From contig NZ_CP071090.1 of NCBI RefSeq assembly GCF_017301735.1, forward strand, positions 12,941,001-13,005,000: DNA of 64,000 nt, read 5' to 3'. The notes below the pieces were generated by a model. The model was given only the letters and a program-made list of their open reading frames with translations. It made no database searches and was not told the DNA's origin. Each line of letters starts with the position of its first letter. Position 1 is the first letter of the stretch. Source of the DNA: Pyxidicoccus parkwaysis (lineage in GTDB: Bacteria; Myxococcota; Myxococcia; Myxococcales; Myxococcaceae). Below are positions 16,980 through 25,805 of the stretch, one piece after another. Both the position numbers and the translations under genes were made by a program.

Positions 16980-17393
16980 TCACCCGAGGTCCAGCGCCAG
17001 CCCCAGCTCCACCTCGTCCCCCGTGGTGGCGAGGATGATGGCCCGGACATCCACCGCTCCGGGCAGGTCCGGACGGGCGCTGACCGTCAGGCTCGTCACG
17101 TCCTCCACGCGGGGGTCTTCCTTGAGGGCCTGCCGCACGTAGCGGCGCAGCAAATCCAGGTTCTGTCGGTCCAGCGGCTCGCCGATGAGCTCCGCCACCT
17201 TGCTGCCGTAGCGCGCATGGCCGAGCTGCTCCAGGTGTCCCCGGTAGATCATCAGCCGCAGCGTGAGGGCCTGGACGAGGTTGTCCTTGCCACCCACCGT
17301 CTTGGCGCCGCCCGCGTCGGCGGACCAGTCGAGGTCCACCTCGCCGGTGTCCTTGAAGTTGAGCCGGAGGTCCGTCTTCAGCTCGTCGGCCAT
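16980..17393 (-). CDS. gp25/gpW-like baseplate wedge protein
   Basis: 137 residues. It has the gp25-like features: an N-terminal segment with a strand, LVQALTLRLMIYRGHL, then YGSKVAELIGEPLDRQNLDLLRRYVRQALKEDPRVEDV, then strands. gp25 is the conserved wedge protein that primes sheath assembly. ATG 17393 overlaps the preceding stop as TGATG. The next gene begins 48 bases downstream. Confidence 0.8.
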   Translation of the reverse strand: MADELKTDLRLNFKDTGEVDLDWSADAGGAKTVGGKDNLVQALTLRLMIYRGHLEQLGHARYGSKVAELIGEPLDRQNLDLLRRYVRQALKEDPRVEDVTSLTVSARPDLPGAVDVRAIILATTGDEVELGLALDLG

Positions 17394-18043
17394 CACATCA
17401 ACCTCCCGGGCCCGGCGGTGGCCCCGGGCGACGCGGGAATGCCCGGGGTGACCTTGAGCCGCGACATCATCTGGGTGAGCGCGTTGGAGAGCGTCTCGGC
17501 CATGGCGCCGGCCAGGTCCGGGATGTTCTCTCCGCGCAGCCCCTCGGCCTGGAGGAAGCCCAGGCAGAGTGGCTGGAGCATGGGCTTGGCGGGCGCCGCC
17601 CCCACGAGCGAGCCGGGCGAGGTCGTGGTGAAGCCCGCGATGGCCATGCCCGGCGCGACCTGGACCTGGAGGCAGAAGAGCATGAGGGCCTGCGCGATGG
17701 ACTGGGCAATGGCCTTGGCCAGCGCGGGCTTCTGCTCGCCGTTGAGCTTGTTGGAGGACAGCGCGCCCAGGGCCATGGGCTCTATCTGCGAGGCACCCGG
17801 GCCACCGGCCGGCGGGGGCAGCAGCATGCCCGGCCCCGCGGTGCTTCCCGAGCCGGGCGGAGGCGGCGCCGCCGCGGGGATGCCGGGGGCCACCATGGCC
17901 ATGGACACGAAGAGGGTGAAGGCCTGTCCGCAGACCTGCCCCAGGGCCTTGGCGAGGTCGGGCGCGTTCTCGCCTCGGAGGCCCGCCGACTGGAGGGCGC
18001 TCTTGGCGAGGTTCTCGATTTCGGAGGCGCTCGGAGCCGGCAT
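17393..18043 (-). CDS. Three-repeat hydrophobic-helix protein in the spike/PAAR position
   Basis: 216 residues built from three ~65-residue repeats. Each has a helix with L-x-x-A-(L/M/I)-x-x-x-x-x-(Q/N)-A-(F/L), then a V-x-PG-(I/M) turn, then a Gly/Pro-rich linker; the turns are MVAPGIPAA, QVAPGMAIA and KVTPGIPAS. The helices in repeats one and two are strongly hydrophobic (FTLFVSMAM, LMLFCLQVQ). I recognise no family. It is encoded between the gpV spike and gp25, where injection systems often carry a PAAR tip, but no PAAR signature is present. It may cap the spike or act on membranes; both are guesses. Confidence 0.6.
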   Translation of the reverse strand: MPAPSASEIENLAKSALQSAGLRGENAPDLAKALGQVCGQAFTLFVSMAMVAPGIPAAAPPPPGSGSTAGPGMLLPPPAGGPGASQIEPMALGALSSNKLNGEQKPALAKAIAQSIAQALMLFCLQVQVAPGMAIAGFTTTSPGSLVGAAPAKPMLQPLCLGFLQAEGLRGENIPDLAGAMAETLSNALTQMMSRLKVTPGIPASPGATAGPGRLM

Positions 18044-18046
18044 GGG

Positions 18047-18682
18047 TCAACCCTTGGCCTTCACCTTCTGCGAGCCCTTGAGCGGCGCTCCGGTGAAGTA
18101 GCACTTGTGGCTTCCCTCGGTGATGACGCCGGTGCCGCCGGTGCCCAGGTCGATGTTGCCCGAGGCGTCCACCGTGGCGTCCTTGCACTTGAGCTGCACG
18201 TTGCCGTCGACCTCGATGCTCAGGTCCTTCTTGCCCACGATGGAGATGGTGTCGTCCTGCTTCACCGTCACCACCGTCTCGCCGGCGGTGATGACCACCG
18301 ACTGGTCCTTGTCGATGGCGATGGACGTCTTGCCGCCCGGAGGCGAGACGACGCGCCACTCGTCCTCGGCGTGCTCGGGCGGGTTGGTTGCATCCGAGTA
18401 GAGCCGTCCCACCACGATGGGGCGGTTGGGGTCTCCCCCAACGTAGGAGATGAGGACGAGGTCGCCCACGCGCGGCGCGCTCACCATGCCCACGTGCGGC
18501 GTGGTGATGGGCACGCGCCGCAATTCCAATCCGCCCTCGCGCAGCTTCACGTTGCACTCGTGGTTGTGCGCGTCGCCCTCGGCATGGGGGAAGGTGCTCG
18601 TCACCTCGCCGATGTCGCCCAGGCGCAGCGAGGCGAGCTCGTCGCGGATGATGGCCCGCATCAGGCTCACGAGGTCACTCAT
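18047..18682 (-). CDS. Baseplate spike protein, gpV-like
   Basis: 211 residues. The N-terminal part is an OB-fold-like gpV domain with the characteristic ITTPHVGMVSAPRVGDLVLISYVGGD and PIVVGRLYSDA. The C-terminal part is a run of short beta repeats (VVITAGETVVTVKQDD, ISIVGKKDLSIEVDG, VQLKCKDATVDASGNID), as expected for a trimeric beta-helix needle that pierces the target envelope. ATG 18682 overlaps the preceding stop by 4 bases. Confidence 0.85.
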   Translation of the reverse strand: MSDLVSLMRAIIRDELASLRLGDIGEVTSTFPHAEGDAHNHECNVKLREGGLELRRVPITTPHVGMVSAPRVGDLVLISYVGGDPNRPIVVGRLYSDATNPPEHAEDEWRVVSPPGGKTSIAIDKDQSVVITAGETVVTVKQDDTISIVGKKDLSIEVDGNVQLKCKDATVDASGNIDLGTGGTGVITEGSHKCYFTGAPLKGSQKVKAKG

Positions 18683-19242
18683 GAAGTCCCTCCCGCCAGG
18701 GCGGGCTTGAGAGTGCCCGCGGTCGAGGTCTTGCCCGGAGTCACCGCCTTCTTCGGAGGCTCCGTCACGAGGCGTTCCTCGTACGACTTCAGCGTGGCCG
18801 CGAAGTCCACGACGGACTGTCGCAACCGGGCCAGCGCCTCGGGTGGCAGCAGTCCCCTCAAGATGGCCTCCGCGCCCTTGCGGACCTTGTTCATGACGTC
18901 GAGCATGGCCCGGGCCGCCTTGGTGAGGGGGACGAGCGCATCGAGGCCGGCCTGCCGCAGGTCGTCCTCCGAGCTCTCAGCGAGGCTCTGGGCCTGCTGC
19001 AGCGAGGGGTCCAATGCCTCCAGCATCTTGGGGATGGCGGCCACCTTCTCCAGCTTTGCAATCCACTCGACGAGCTTGCCCAGCACCGTGCCGAGCGCCT
19101 GCAGTCCCTGCTTCACCGGCCCGCCGATGCCGAGCTGCCGCACCAGGTCCACCAGCGCCTCGACAGTCTGCGTCTTGAACAGCTCATCCAGCGCCTGGAT
19201 GAGCCGGGAGATGCCGTCGACGATGTCGCTCGCGGTGCTCAT
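18679..19242 (-). CDS. Helical tail-cluster protein, unknown
   Basis: 187 residues, almost wholly helical with amphipathic heptads. A low-complexity Pro/Thr/Lys tail occupies the last ~30 residues. No family recognised. ATG 19242 overlaps the upstream stop as TGATG, and its own stop overlaps the spike gene by 4 bases. Encoded between the gpU-like and spike proteins, it may be a hub accessory or a cargo protein. It shares an amphipathic helical character, but no obvious sequence identity, with the product of 25806-26297. Confidence 0.55.
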   Translation of the reverse strand: MSTASDIVDGISRLIQALDELFKTQTVEALVDLVRQLGIGGPVKQGLQALGTVLGKLVEWIAKLEKVAAIPKMLEALDPSLQQAQSLAESSEDDLRQAGLDALVPLTKAARAMLDVMNKVRKGAEAILRGLLPPEALARLRQSVVDFAATLKSYEERLVTEPPKKAVTPGKTSTAGTLKPALAGGTS

Positions 19243-20123
19243 CACTTCACCCCCAGGTCCTGGAAGGGAGCCATCACGTCGAAGTCCTGGATCTGCATGC
19301 CCAGCGCCTGGGCTTCGTCCACCACGCGCCTCAGCTTGGCGAGGAAGTCGCTCGCCCCGGCGAGGCCCTTCACGATGCTGAGCGCCGCGCCGAGGTCGAC
19401 GCCGGTCAACTCCTCCAGCACGTTGATGCCCTCGGTGGCGAGCTTCTCGATGAACGACCCCAGGTTGCCGCCGTTCTTCAAGACATCGATGAAGTCGCCG
19501 ATGATTTGGGGATTCACCTTGCCCAGCGCGCCGAGCAGGGAGCCGAAGTTCTTGCCGCTCAGCTTGCCCTGGCCCTTCGTGACGACGTCGCCGAGCTCGC
19601 CCGCGCTCAGGTGTCCGAGCAGGCCGGGGTTCTTGTCGACGGCCGACATCAACGAGTCGGGGTTCTGCAGCACGCCGGCGGCATCTACCGCGCCCTCGGC
19701 CCACGAAGCGGCGTCGTTGGCCACGGCGTCATTCACCGCGGCGACGCCCGCGTTGGCGGGCTGGGGCGGCTCCTGATGCTCGCGGACCTTCAGGTAGAAG
19801 CTGAACCGGTTCTGGTGACCGGCGAGCTGCTTCACCTGGAAGTCGGCGATGATGACCTCGGTGAGGTCGGCTCCGGCGATGGCGTCCGCGGCGAACGACA
19901 TCGGCTGGGCCTTCGTCTGCGCCTGGCGCAGCTCCTCGAGGGCGGCCTGCGTGTCCTCGCCCAGGAGGATGCCCTCCATCACCACCGTGACGGGCTCGCG
20001 GCCGAGGTCCTGGAAGACGCTGCCGGACTGACCGGGGACGCGCTGCTGCACGAGGTTGCGAGCGTCCTCGGTGTAGATGTTCGTCAGGCCGACGAGCTCT
20101 ATCTTGCCGATGCGTACGGGCAT
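19242..20123 (-). CDS. gpU-like tail protein with long helical extension
   Basis: 293 residues. The first ~120 residues follow the pattern of P2 gpU-type tail proteins: FQDLGREPVTVVMEGILLGEDTQAAL, then an ALEELRQAQ helix and a final FSFYLKVREH strand. The remainder is an Ala/Asp/Gly-rich helical extension of unknown role (NAGVAAVNDAVANDAASWAE onward). gpU-like proteins sit at the tube/baseplate or tube-end interface. It begins 1 base after the hub gene stop. Confidence 0.65.
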   Translation of the reverse strand: MPVRIGKIELVGLTNIYTEDARNLVQQRVPGQSGSVFQDLGREPVTVVMEGILLGEDTQAALEELRQAQTKAQPMSFAADAIAGADLTEVIIADFQVKQLAGHQNRFSFYLKVREHQEPPQPANAGVAAVNDAVANDAASWAEGAVDAAGVLQNPDSLMSAVDKNPGLLGHLSAGELGDVVTKGQGKLSGKNFGSLLGALGKVNPQIIGDFIDVLKNGGNLGSFIEKLATEGINVLEELTGVDLGAALSIVKGLAGASDFLAKLRRVVDEAQALGMQIQDFDVMAPFQDLGVK

Positions 20124-20124
20124 C

Positions 20125-21153
20125 TCAGAACTCCATCCGCGTGACGAAGCCCGTCTTCATGCTCAGCGTGTGCCGCACCGTGCGCACGCGCAGCACCTTG
20201 CCGGAGGCCAGCGCATTCACCGGGTGCTCGGAGGGAATGTCATCGAGCTTCACCAACTCACCCGGCTTCACCTTCGGGCTGCCCAGAACCTCGATGAATC
20301 CTCGCACGGGACGCGAGGCCAGCAGCGTCATCTTCGCCTTGGCCAGGGTGGCCGCGTCGTCTCCCGTCCTCACCGCTCCGTCTCGCACCTCCCGCATGAG
20401 CTTGCCCGCACTGGCGGGCTTCACTTTGAAGGAGTTGTCCACGGAGGCCTTGCCGCTCACCGAGGACAGGTCCTTGACGAGCCAGTGGGCCTTGTCGGAG
20501 CCCTGGGTGCTCGCCGCGCCTTCGCCCCACACCTGCACGCCGTCCTGGACCGGTGTGACCTGCTCGAGCCCGGTGCGCAGCACCTGCTCCTGATAGGTGA
20601 AGGTGTGGTCCGCGCCGCCCTGCTTCGGCGCGGCGAAGTGCACCTTGCCATCTCCATCCGTGTACACGTCGAAGCCGCACAGCTCGGCCAGCCGCTGGAG
20701 GTGACGGAGCGCTCGCGGTCCACGGTGGAGCACGTAGCTGGGGAACTTGGGGCCGTCTTCAATCTTCCCCGCGGTGGCTCCGGCCTTCTGCACCAGTTCC
20801 TTGGCGATGGCTCCGGCCGACATCTGCTCGTACGCCCCATCCAGGTCGAACCGCGCGAGCTTCGCCAGCCCATCGCTGCCCACGACGATGGCCGTGTCGG
20901 GTGAGGCCTTCGTCTCCTGCACCTCGCCGGTGAAGACGGTGGCGCCGCCGTTTCCGTCATCGAGGCTGATGGTCGTCGTGTCGCCGGGTTTGGGAGGTGC
21001 CGAGCCCGTGGCGACCAATTCCAGGTAGCAGTGGCCTCCGGCGCCATCCATGGTCAGCGCGCAGGAGATGGAGCGCACCTGTCCATTGCCCGCGCGGGGC
21101 TGGCTCGAAGCCTGGAAGGAGCCAATCGTCACCTCGTAGGCGATTCCCGCCAT
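20125..21153 (-). CDS. Baseplate hub, gpD / gp27-like
   Basis: 342 residues. Late-control gpD family features are a first beta-barrel with FTGEVQETKASP, a helix-rich linker ending in VLHRGPRALRHLQRLAELCG, then FDVYTDGDGKVHF and a second barrel. The C-terminal segment PGELVKLDDIPSEHPVNA is also typical. The hub adapts the threefold spike to the sixfold tube. ATG 21153 is chosen: longer in-frame extensions would run back through the preceding repeat gene. Confidence 0.8.
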   Translation of the reverse strand: MAGIAYEVTIGSFQASSQPRAGNGQVRSISCALTMDGAGGHCYLELVATGSAPPKPGDTTTISLDDGNGGATVFTGEVQETKASPDTAIVVGSDGLAKLARFDLDGAYEQMSAGAIAKELVQKAGATAGKIEDGPKFPSYVLHRGPRALRHLQRLAELCGFDVYTDGDGKVHFAAPKQGGADHTFTYQEQVLRTGLEQVTPVQDGVQVWGEGAASTQGSDKAHWLVKDLSSVSGKASVDNSFKVKPASAGKLMREVRDGAVRTGDDAATLAKAKMTLLASRPVRGFIEVLGSPKVKPGELVKLDDIPSEHPVNALASGKVLRVRTVRHTLSMKTGFVTRMEF

Positions 21154-21157
21154 GGGC

Positions 21158-22762
21158 TCACACCTCCAACCCGTGGCGGCGAGCGGTGTCGCGGAGGATT
21201 TCGACGAGCGCCTCTTCGAGCGCGCGCCGGTCCACGCCGGACGAGGCGCCGGACGGCTCCAGGTGGACGTTGACGTTGAACGTGTTGCGCACGGCCTCGC
21301 CTGGAGGTGTCGCGGCGCTCTCGGAGCGCTGTGGAGGGAGTGCGGAGCGTGTGAGCTGGTGGGCCTGCTCCAGGACGGGCGCCATGCCACTCGCGAGCGG
21401 GGCGGCGATGCCCGGTGGGACGGGGCTCGGTGAGCGCACCGGGGCCGTGAGCTCGGGAGCCGGGAGGAACGTGAGCCGGCGCTCGGGGCGCGGCGCCTCG
21501 CCCTGGTTGGAGGGCGGGACGGAACGCTCCGTGGGACGCGCGACGGGCGAGCTCGCAGTGGTGCGCTCGGAGCGGGAGATGAGCCGGACGAGACGCCTTT
21601 CAGCAACGCGTGAGCCGCCGGAAGCGTTGGTGTCGCTCGGGCTCGCGGGAGTGCTGGAGAGTCCCCCGCGGATGGTTCCGCTCGCGTGCAGTGACGGGGC
21701 CTGAGTGCCGGCGGAGTCCGAAAGGGAGGACGCCGCACCTTGGCTCGCGTGGAGCGACGGAGCGGAAGAGCCGGAGCGTCCCGCGCGGATGTCTTCCACC
21801 GCTCGGCTTACGTCGAGCGACGGAGCGGAAGAGCCGGAGCGTCCCGCGCGAATGGCTTCCACCGCCTGGCTCGCGTGGAGTGACGGAGCGGAAGTGCCGG
21901 CGAGCTCCGCCCGTATGGCTTCCACCGCCGGGCTCGCGTGGAGCGACGGAGCGGAAGTGCCAACGAGTTCCGCGCGGAGGGGTTCCACTGCCTGGCTCGC
22001 GTGGAGCGACGGAGCGGAAGTGACGGAGAGCCCGGCGTGCGTGGCATCCACTGCTTGGCTCGCGTGGAGCGACGGAGCGGAAGAGCCGGAGCGCCCGGCG
22101 TGGGTGGCATCCACTGCTCGGCTCGCGTGGAGTGACGGAGCAGGGGAGCGGGGGAGATTCGCGCGGGTGGCTTCCACCACGCTCCCGGTGTGCTGCGTCT
22201 CCGCCAGGGCGTGGTCCTGAACAGGGGCAGCGACGGACGACGAACCGTCCACGGACGTCGTGTCCGAGATGGCGAGTGGAAGCTCGAAACGCGGTCCGGT
22301 GCTCCGAGTCTCCGCCGTTTCGACATCGGCCGGAGATGGATGAAGCGGGGCTCGCGGCGGAGCCGTCAAACGGGGCTCGAGATGGGAGATGAGACGCACG
22401 AGACGTCTGTCCCGCTGGCGAGCACCGCTGGGGGTGGAGGGGGCACGCGGAAGTGGCTCGGAGACGCCCGACGCCAGCTCTCCCGCAGTGAGTGGCTCAC
22501 CTCCTGCCACGAGCGTCCCGGCGCGTGAGGCCGTGTCTTCGGAAGACGGGCGGGGAGCGGTCGAACGGGTGAGGTCGGCCGTGGCCTCTCCGGAGCCGGA
22601 CACGGCTGCCGCCGGTGCGGGCTGTTCCGAAGCCTCGGAGGACTCCTGCCTGGAGGCCGCTGGAAGCCGGACGCCCAACTGCTTCGCGACGGACTCCATC
22701 GCCCGGAATGCCGGGCGCGCGAGGAGCGAGGAAAGCTCCCGGGTCGTGGTGGATGAGCGCAT
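21158..22762 (-). CDS. Repeat-rich tape-measure-like protein
   Basis: 534 residues, in the gene slot where a tape measure belongs (between the chaperone-like gene and the hub). It is unusual in being mostly Ser/Pro/Ala-rich and probably disordered. A central block of eight 21-residue tandem repeats (core APSLHASQAVE-x-IRAG) is flanked by two copies of RRLVRLIS. The C-terminus returns to an ordered pattern, FNVNVHLEPS followed by an amphipathic helix RRALEEALVEILRDTARRHG, which resembles tape-measure C-termini. If it sets tail length at about 0.15 nm per residue, the tail would be about 80 nm. It could instead be a scaffold or cargo-loading protein. ATG 22762 is 2 bases after the upstream stop. 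Confidence 0.6.
   Translation of the reverse strand: MRSSTTTRELSSLLARPAFRAMESVAKQLGVRLPAASRQESSEASEQPAPAAAVSGSGEATADLTRSTAPRPSSEDTASRAGTLVAGGEPLTAGELASGVSEPLPRAPSTPSGARQRDRRLVRLISHLEPRLTAPPRAPLHPSPADVETAETRSTGPRFELPLAISDTTSVDGSSSVAAPVQDHALAETQHTGSVVEATRANLPRSPAPSLHASRAVDATHAGRSGSSAPSLHASQAVDATHAGLSVTSAPSLHASQAVEPLRAELVGTSAPSLHASPAVEAIRAELAGTSAPSLHASQAVEAIRAGRSGSSAPSLDVSRAVEDIRAGRSGSSAPSLHASQGAASSLSDSAGTQAPSLHASGTIRGGLSSTPASPSDTNASGGSRVAERRLVRLISRSERTTASSPVARPTERSVPPSNQGEAPRPERRLTFLPAPELTAPVRSPSPVPPGIAAPLASGMAPVLEQAHQLTRSALPPQRSESAATPPGEAVRNTFNVNVHLEPSGASSGVDRRALEEALVEILRDTARRHGLEV
21644..22147 (-). repeat. Eight in-frame 63-bp tandem repeats
   Basis: The marker GAG(C/T)GACGG recurs at 21752, 21815, 21878, 21941, 22004, 22067 and 22130, an exact 63-base period, with a diverged eighth copy around 21689. 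Each unit encodes 21 residues of the tape-measure-like protein. Units differ mostly in the second half. The strict period and reading frame point to coding expansion by unequal exchange, not a regulatory array. Confidence 0.9.
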
Positions 22763-22764
22763 CG

Positions 22765-23628
22765 TCAGTCCTCCACCTGGATGACCACCGCATCTGGATG
22801 GTCGGCGAGGCTCGGTGCCCGGCGCACGGGCGCGGAAGCCGGTGCCGCTGGCTCCACCACCTCCAGCAGCGCGAGCAGCCGGTCCACCTCGGCCGCGGGC
22901 GTCTCCCAGACCTGAGAGGGAGTCCAGCCGAGCGCCTTGCACAGGCGCAGCGTCGTCCGCGCCAGCTTCTGGCTGTCCGCGTCCGAGGCCTTCATCCTCC
23001 GGTCCTCATCGCGCTCCCCGGAGTCGTTGAGCGCGACGGCCACCTCGAGCAGCGCGGCCGTGGTGGCCCCGTCGAGCATCGCCAGCTCCAGCCCGGCGGG
23101 CTCCAGGGCCACGACGGAGGCGGAGAGCATGGCGCGCAGGTACCGCTCCAGGCTGAGCTCCTGGCCGCCACCGGCGCTCGGGGTGAGGCTGTCGCTCAAG
23201 GCCCTGGAGCGCTCCGCGAAGGTCCACGGACGCAGCCGCGCGCGCACGGAGCCAGCCCGCACCCACCCGTCTGCCTGCAACCCGGAGCCTGCCTCGTATC
23301 CACCGGTGGTGGCCCACCAGAGCGCCACGGGCGCCAGCTCCTCGACGAGGGGCGCCGGCACCTCCGAGTCCCGCAGCACGTCGCGAGCGAAGCTGTCGGC
23401 ATCGAACCGGAGCCCCTGCTCATCGGCGGTGGCATGACGGTCCAGCGCCCGCAGGTGCTGCTCGAAGCTCCAGCGGCGGAGCCGGACGCGCTCGCCCGTG
23501 GAGGTGTCCACCTCCAGCGCCTCGCCCGGGGTTCCCACCTGCACGGAGAAGCGTCTGCCGTCCACCTCGATGGAGAAGGGGACGGCAGCGCTGGACTCCC
23601 GGGCCGTGCGCGTGGGCACCTCAGGCAC
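22765..23628 (-). CDS. Tail assembly chaperone-like protein
   Basis: 287 residues encoded between the tube and the tape-measure-like gene, the usual slot for tail assembly chaperones. It contains two related segments, VRLRRWSFEQHLRALDRH followed by D-x-x-x-FARDVL, and ARLRPWTFAERSRALSDSL followed by LSLERYLRAML, suggesting an internal duplication. The C-terminal helix TLRLCKALGWTPSQVWETPA resembles helices in phage tail assembly proteins. No direct family match is claimed. No programmed frameshift was identified. It starts 3 bases after the tube stop. Confidence 0.5.
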   Translation of the reverse strand: MPEVPTRTARESSAAVPFSIEVDGRRFSVQVGTPGEALEVDTSTGERVRLRRWSFEQHLRALDRHATADEQGLRFDADSFARDVLRDSEVPAPLVEELAPVALWWATTGGYEAGSGLQADGWVRAGSVRARLRPWTFAERSRALSDSLTPSAGGGQELSLERYLRAMLSASVVALEPAGLELAMLDGATTAALLEVAVALNDSGERDEDRRMKASDADSQKLARTTLRLCKALGWTPSQVWETPAAEVDRLLALLEVVEPAAPASAPVRRAPSLADHPDAVVIQVED

Positions 23629-23631
23629 GTG

Positions 23632-24021
23632 TTACTCCTCGCGAACCCGCGTGGCGGTGAAGGCGTAGGTCGTGGCCGCGCTGCCGTGCGCATCGAGCTG
23701 GAAGGCCTTGCCCTCCACGAAGCAGTCATCGAACGACAGCGTGCGCGTGTCGTCGGTGCCCTCGGTGCGCTTCAGGCTCGCCACGAGCTGGAACTTCGCG
23801 CGGTCCTGCAGCAGCTTGTCGAGCGCGAGGTGGGCCGAGCGGATGACGAGCTCACCGTGCACGGTGCGCAGGCCGAAGATGACGTCCACCCGCTCGTTCG
23901 AGCCGATGGCACGGATGTCCTCGCGCTCGGTGACGACGCGGAAGACGAGGGACTGGAGTCCTTCGACGGGATTTCCGTCGACGAGGACGCTGCTACGGTT
24001 GGCGGAGAAGACCGTCGGCAT
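23632..24021 (-). CDS. Tail tube protein
   Basis: 129 residues, compact and strand-rich, encoded directly after the sheath as in almost all contractile tails. The pattern VLVDGNPVEGLQSLVFRVV, then IRAIGSNERVDVIFG, is like the opening strands of XkdM-type tube proteins that form the hexameric inner ring. Only one tube gene is present, unlike injection systems of the Afp/PVC type, which carry two or three. Confidence 0.65.
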   Translation of the reverse strand: MPTVFSANRSSVLVDGNPVEGLQSLVFRVVTEREDIRAIGSNERVDVIFGLRTVHGELVIRSAHLALDKLLQDRAKFQLVASLKRTEGTDDTRTLSFDDCFVEGKAFQLDAHGSAATTYAFTATRVREE

Positions 24022-24036
24022 CAGCGTAGTTCCTCA

Positions 24037-25623
24037 TCAAACCTGGACCGTGATGGTCGCGTAGATGTAGTCGATGGCGCGCACCGGCCTCACGGCCATG
24101 TTCACGCGGACGATGCCCAGGGCGAAGTCTGCCTGCGAGGAGTAGACCTCCACCTTGAAGGCGGGGTCCTTGCCGTCCGTGGACGGGACGATGGCCCCGT
24201 CCTTCTCCATCTGCACCAGGGCCTCGACCAGCTTCTGCTTGAGCGCGGTGCGCCCGTCGGCGTTGTTCAGCAGGCCGATGAAGAGGTCCCCAATCATCTT
24301 CAGCATGCGCACGGCCCGGTCGGCCACGCGGCGGACGTTGATCTGGTCTCCGTCCGTGGTGAGCCCGCGGAGCACGATGGTGCCGCGTCCACGCTCCAGC
24401 ACCACGGGGACCACGTTGCCCCGGAGCAGGGCCTTCTGGTCCTCCGTGGAGATGGGGGGCAGGTCGCCCAGCCCCGACACCCGCTTGAAGGTGGGCGAGT
24501 GGAAGTAGGGGAGGTTGCCCACCAGGCCCGTCACCGCGCCCACCACGCCGTTGGGCGCCACCAGCACGAACCGGTCGCTCACCAGGTTGCTCGCGAGCTG
24601 CGCGTGCGTGTCCGAAGCTCCGGTCCTCGGCACCTGGCCGAAGCCGATGCGGCCCTTGCACTCGTCGCTCAGGGCATTGCAGTGGCTGATGACGGCGCCG
24701 TAGATGCGCGTCACCCTCGTCAGGTCCGAGAAGTCCTGGACGGCGGCGAGCACCATGTCCACGTCCGCCTCGTCGCGGAGCCTGTCCAGCGCGGCGGCAT
24801 AGTCGGCGACGCTCGCGTCCTGTCCGCCCGCGAGGGTGGACTCGCCCGCCTTGGGCCACCCCACCGCCTTCGTCTCATCCACCTTCACGAAGGACGAGCC
24901 CCTCAGCGTGGCGGTGAGCGAGGCGAGCGCCTGGCTGCGGTACACCTCCAGGATTTCCTCGCGGCCGGCGACCCTGCGCAGCACCTGCACGTCGAAGGAG
25001 AGGGACTGGTCGATGTTGTCGCGGTAGGAGACGCGGACGACGAGGCCGTTGGCCCACGGCCCGGGCGCGCGCGCCGCGAACGGAACCCCGGCCTTGTCGT
25101 TGGAGATGTCAGAGCCGGCCGTCTGGGCGGCGGTGGCCGCGTCCTGGCGCGCCTTGGCGGCCGTGTACCTGTCTTCCGCCGCCTTGAGCTCGGTGGCGTC
25201 GGTCCCCGTGCCGGCCTTGAGCGCGTCCCACTTCTTCTTGGCGTCGTCCGCCGCGGCCGTGGCGTCGCGGACCTCCTTGGTCAGCAGGTCCCGGAAGGCC
25301 TTGGCCTTGGTCTCGTCTCCGGCGTGGACCGCGCGCGCGGTGGCTCCCGCATTCGGGGGGAGCGGCGAGATGACCAGCTCCGAGACGCCGTTGTCGAGCG
25401 CCTGCCGCGCCTCGGGAAGGCTGTAGGCGCTGCCGCGGCCGAGCACCTCGACGTAGCGGGACCAGTTCCCCGCCCGGGTGACCTTGAGCTCGTTCTGCTC
25501 GGTCAGCTCTGCGCGCTCGGTGAAGCCGATGAGCCCCAGCACTCCAGACGGCGCGAGCTGCTGGGGCAGCACTTCCTTGACCACCGTTACCTGGACACCG
25601 GGAATGATGAGGCCACTGGCCAT
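24037..25623 (-). CDS. Contractile tail sheath protein
   Basis: 528 residues. The N-terminal PGVQV-x-V arm and the C-terminal sheath domain are both clear: NVRRVADRAVRMLKMIGDLF, then a helix ending VEALVQMEKDGAIV, then YSSQADFALGIVRVNMAV and a final DYIYATITV strand used for sheath mesh formation. An Ala/Lys-rich helical insertion near residues 100-170 is larger than in minimal sheaths. Good Shine-Dalgarno sequence (GGAG, 6 bases). Only one sheath gene is present. Confidence 0.93.
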   Translation of the reverse strand: MASGLIIPGVQVTVVKEVLPQQLAPSGVLGLIGFTERAELTEQNELKVTRAGNWSRYVEVLGRGSAYSLPEARQALDNGVSELVISPLPPNAGATARAVHAGDETKAKAFRDLLTKEVRDATAAADDAKKKWDALKAGTGTDATELKAAEDRYTAAKARQDAATAAQTAGSDISNDKAGVPFAARAPGPWANGLVVRVSYRDNIDQSLSFDVQVLRRVAGREEILEVYRSQALASLTATLRGSSFVKVDETKAVGWPKAGESTLAGGQDASVADYAAALDRLRDEADVDMVLAAVQDFSDLTRVTRIYGAVISHCNALSDECKGRIGFGQVPRTGASDTHAQLASNLVSDRFVLVAPNGVVGAVTGLVGNLPYFHSPTFKRVSGLGDLPPISTEDQKALLRGNVVPVVLERGRGTIVLRGLTTDGDQINVRRVADRAVRMLKMIGDLFIGLLNNADGRTALKQKLVEALVQMEKDGAIVPSTDGKDPAFKVEVYSSQADFALGIVRVNMAVRPVRAIDYIYATITVQV

Positions 25624-25805
25624 ACGCTCTCCGTACCCTCGTAGACGAGGGGGTGGATGCTCCTGCTCAGGGTGCAGGTGCCCTGGACCGCGCGCGCCAG
25701 CGGTGCTCGCGCACCCCGTGGGCGGACGCGGTCCTCTTCAATTTGTCGTGGGAGGACGGAGAGTCCCGCGGCTTGGAAGCGGGGCTCCCGGCGGCACCCG
25801 TACGC

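Noticed and set aside
16980-18557. 525-codon minus-strand frame running into the gp25-like gene
   Set aside because: The upstream part is a frame-shifted shadow of the three-repeat and spike genes. The real start is ATG 17393, overlapping the preceding stop.
21644-22147. 63-bp periodic repeats considered as a CRISPR array or regulatory iterons
   Set aside because: Unit length equals the period, there are no unique spacers, and all units stay in frame within a coding gene.
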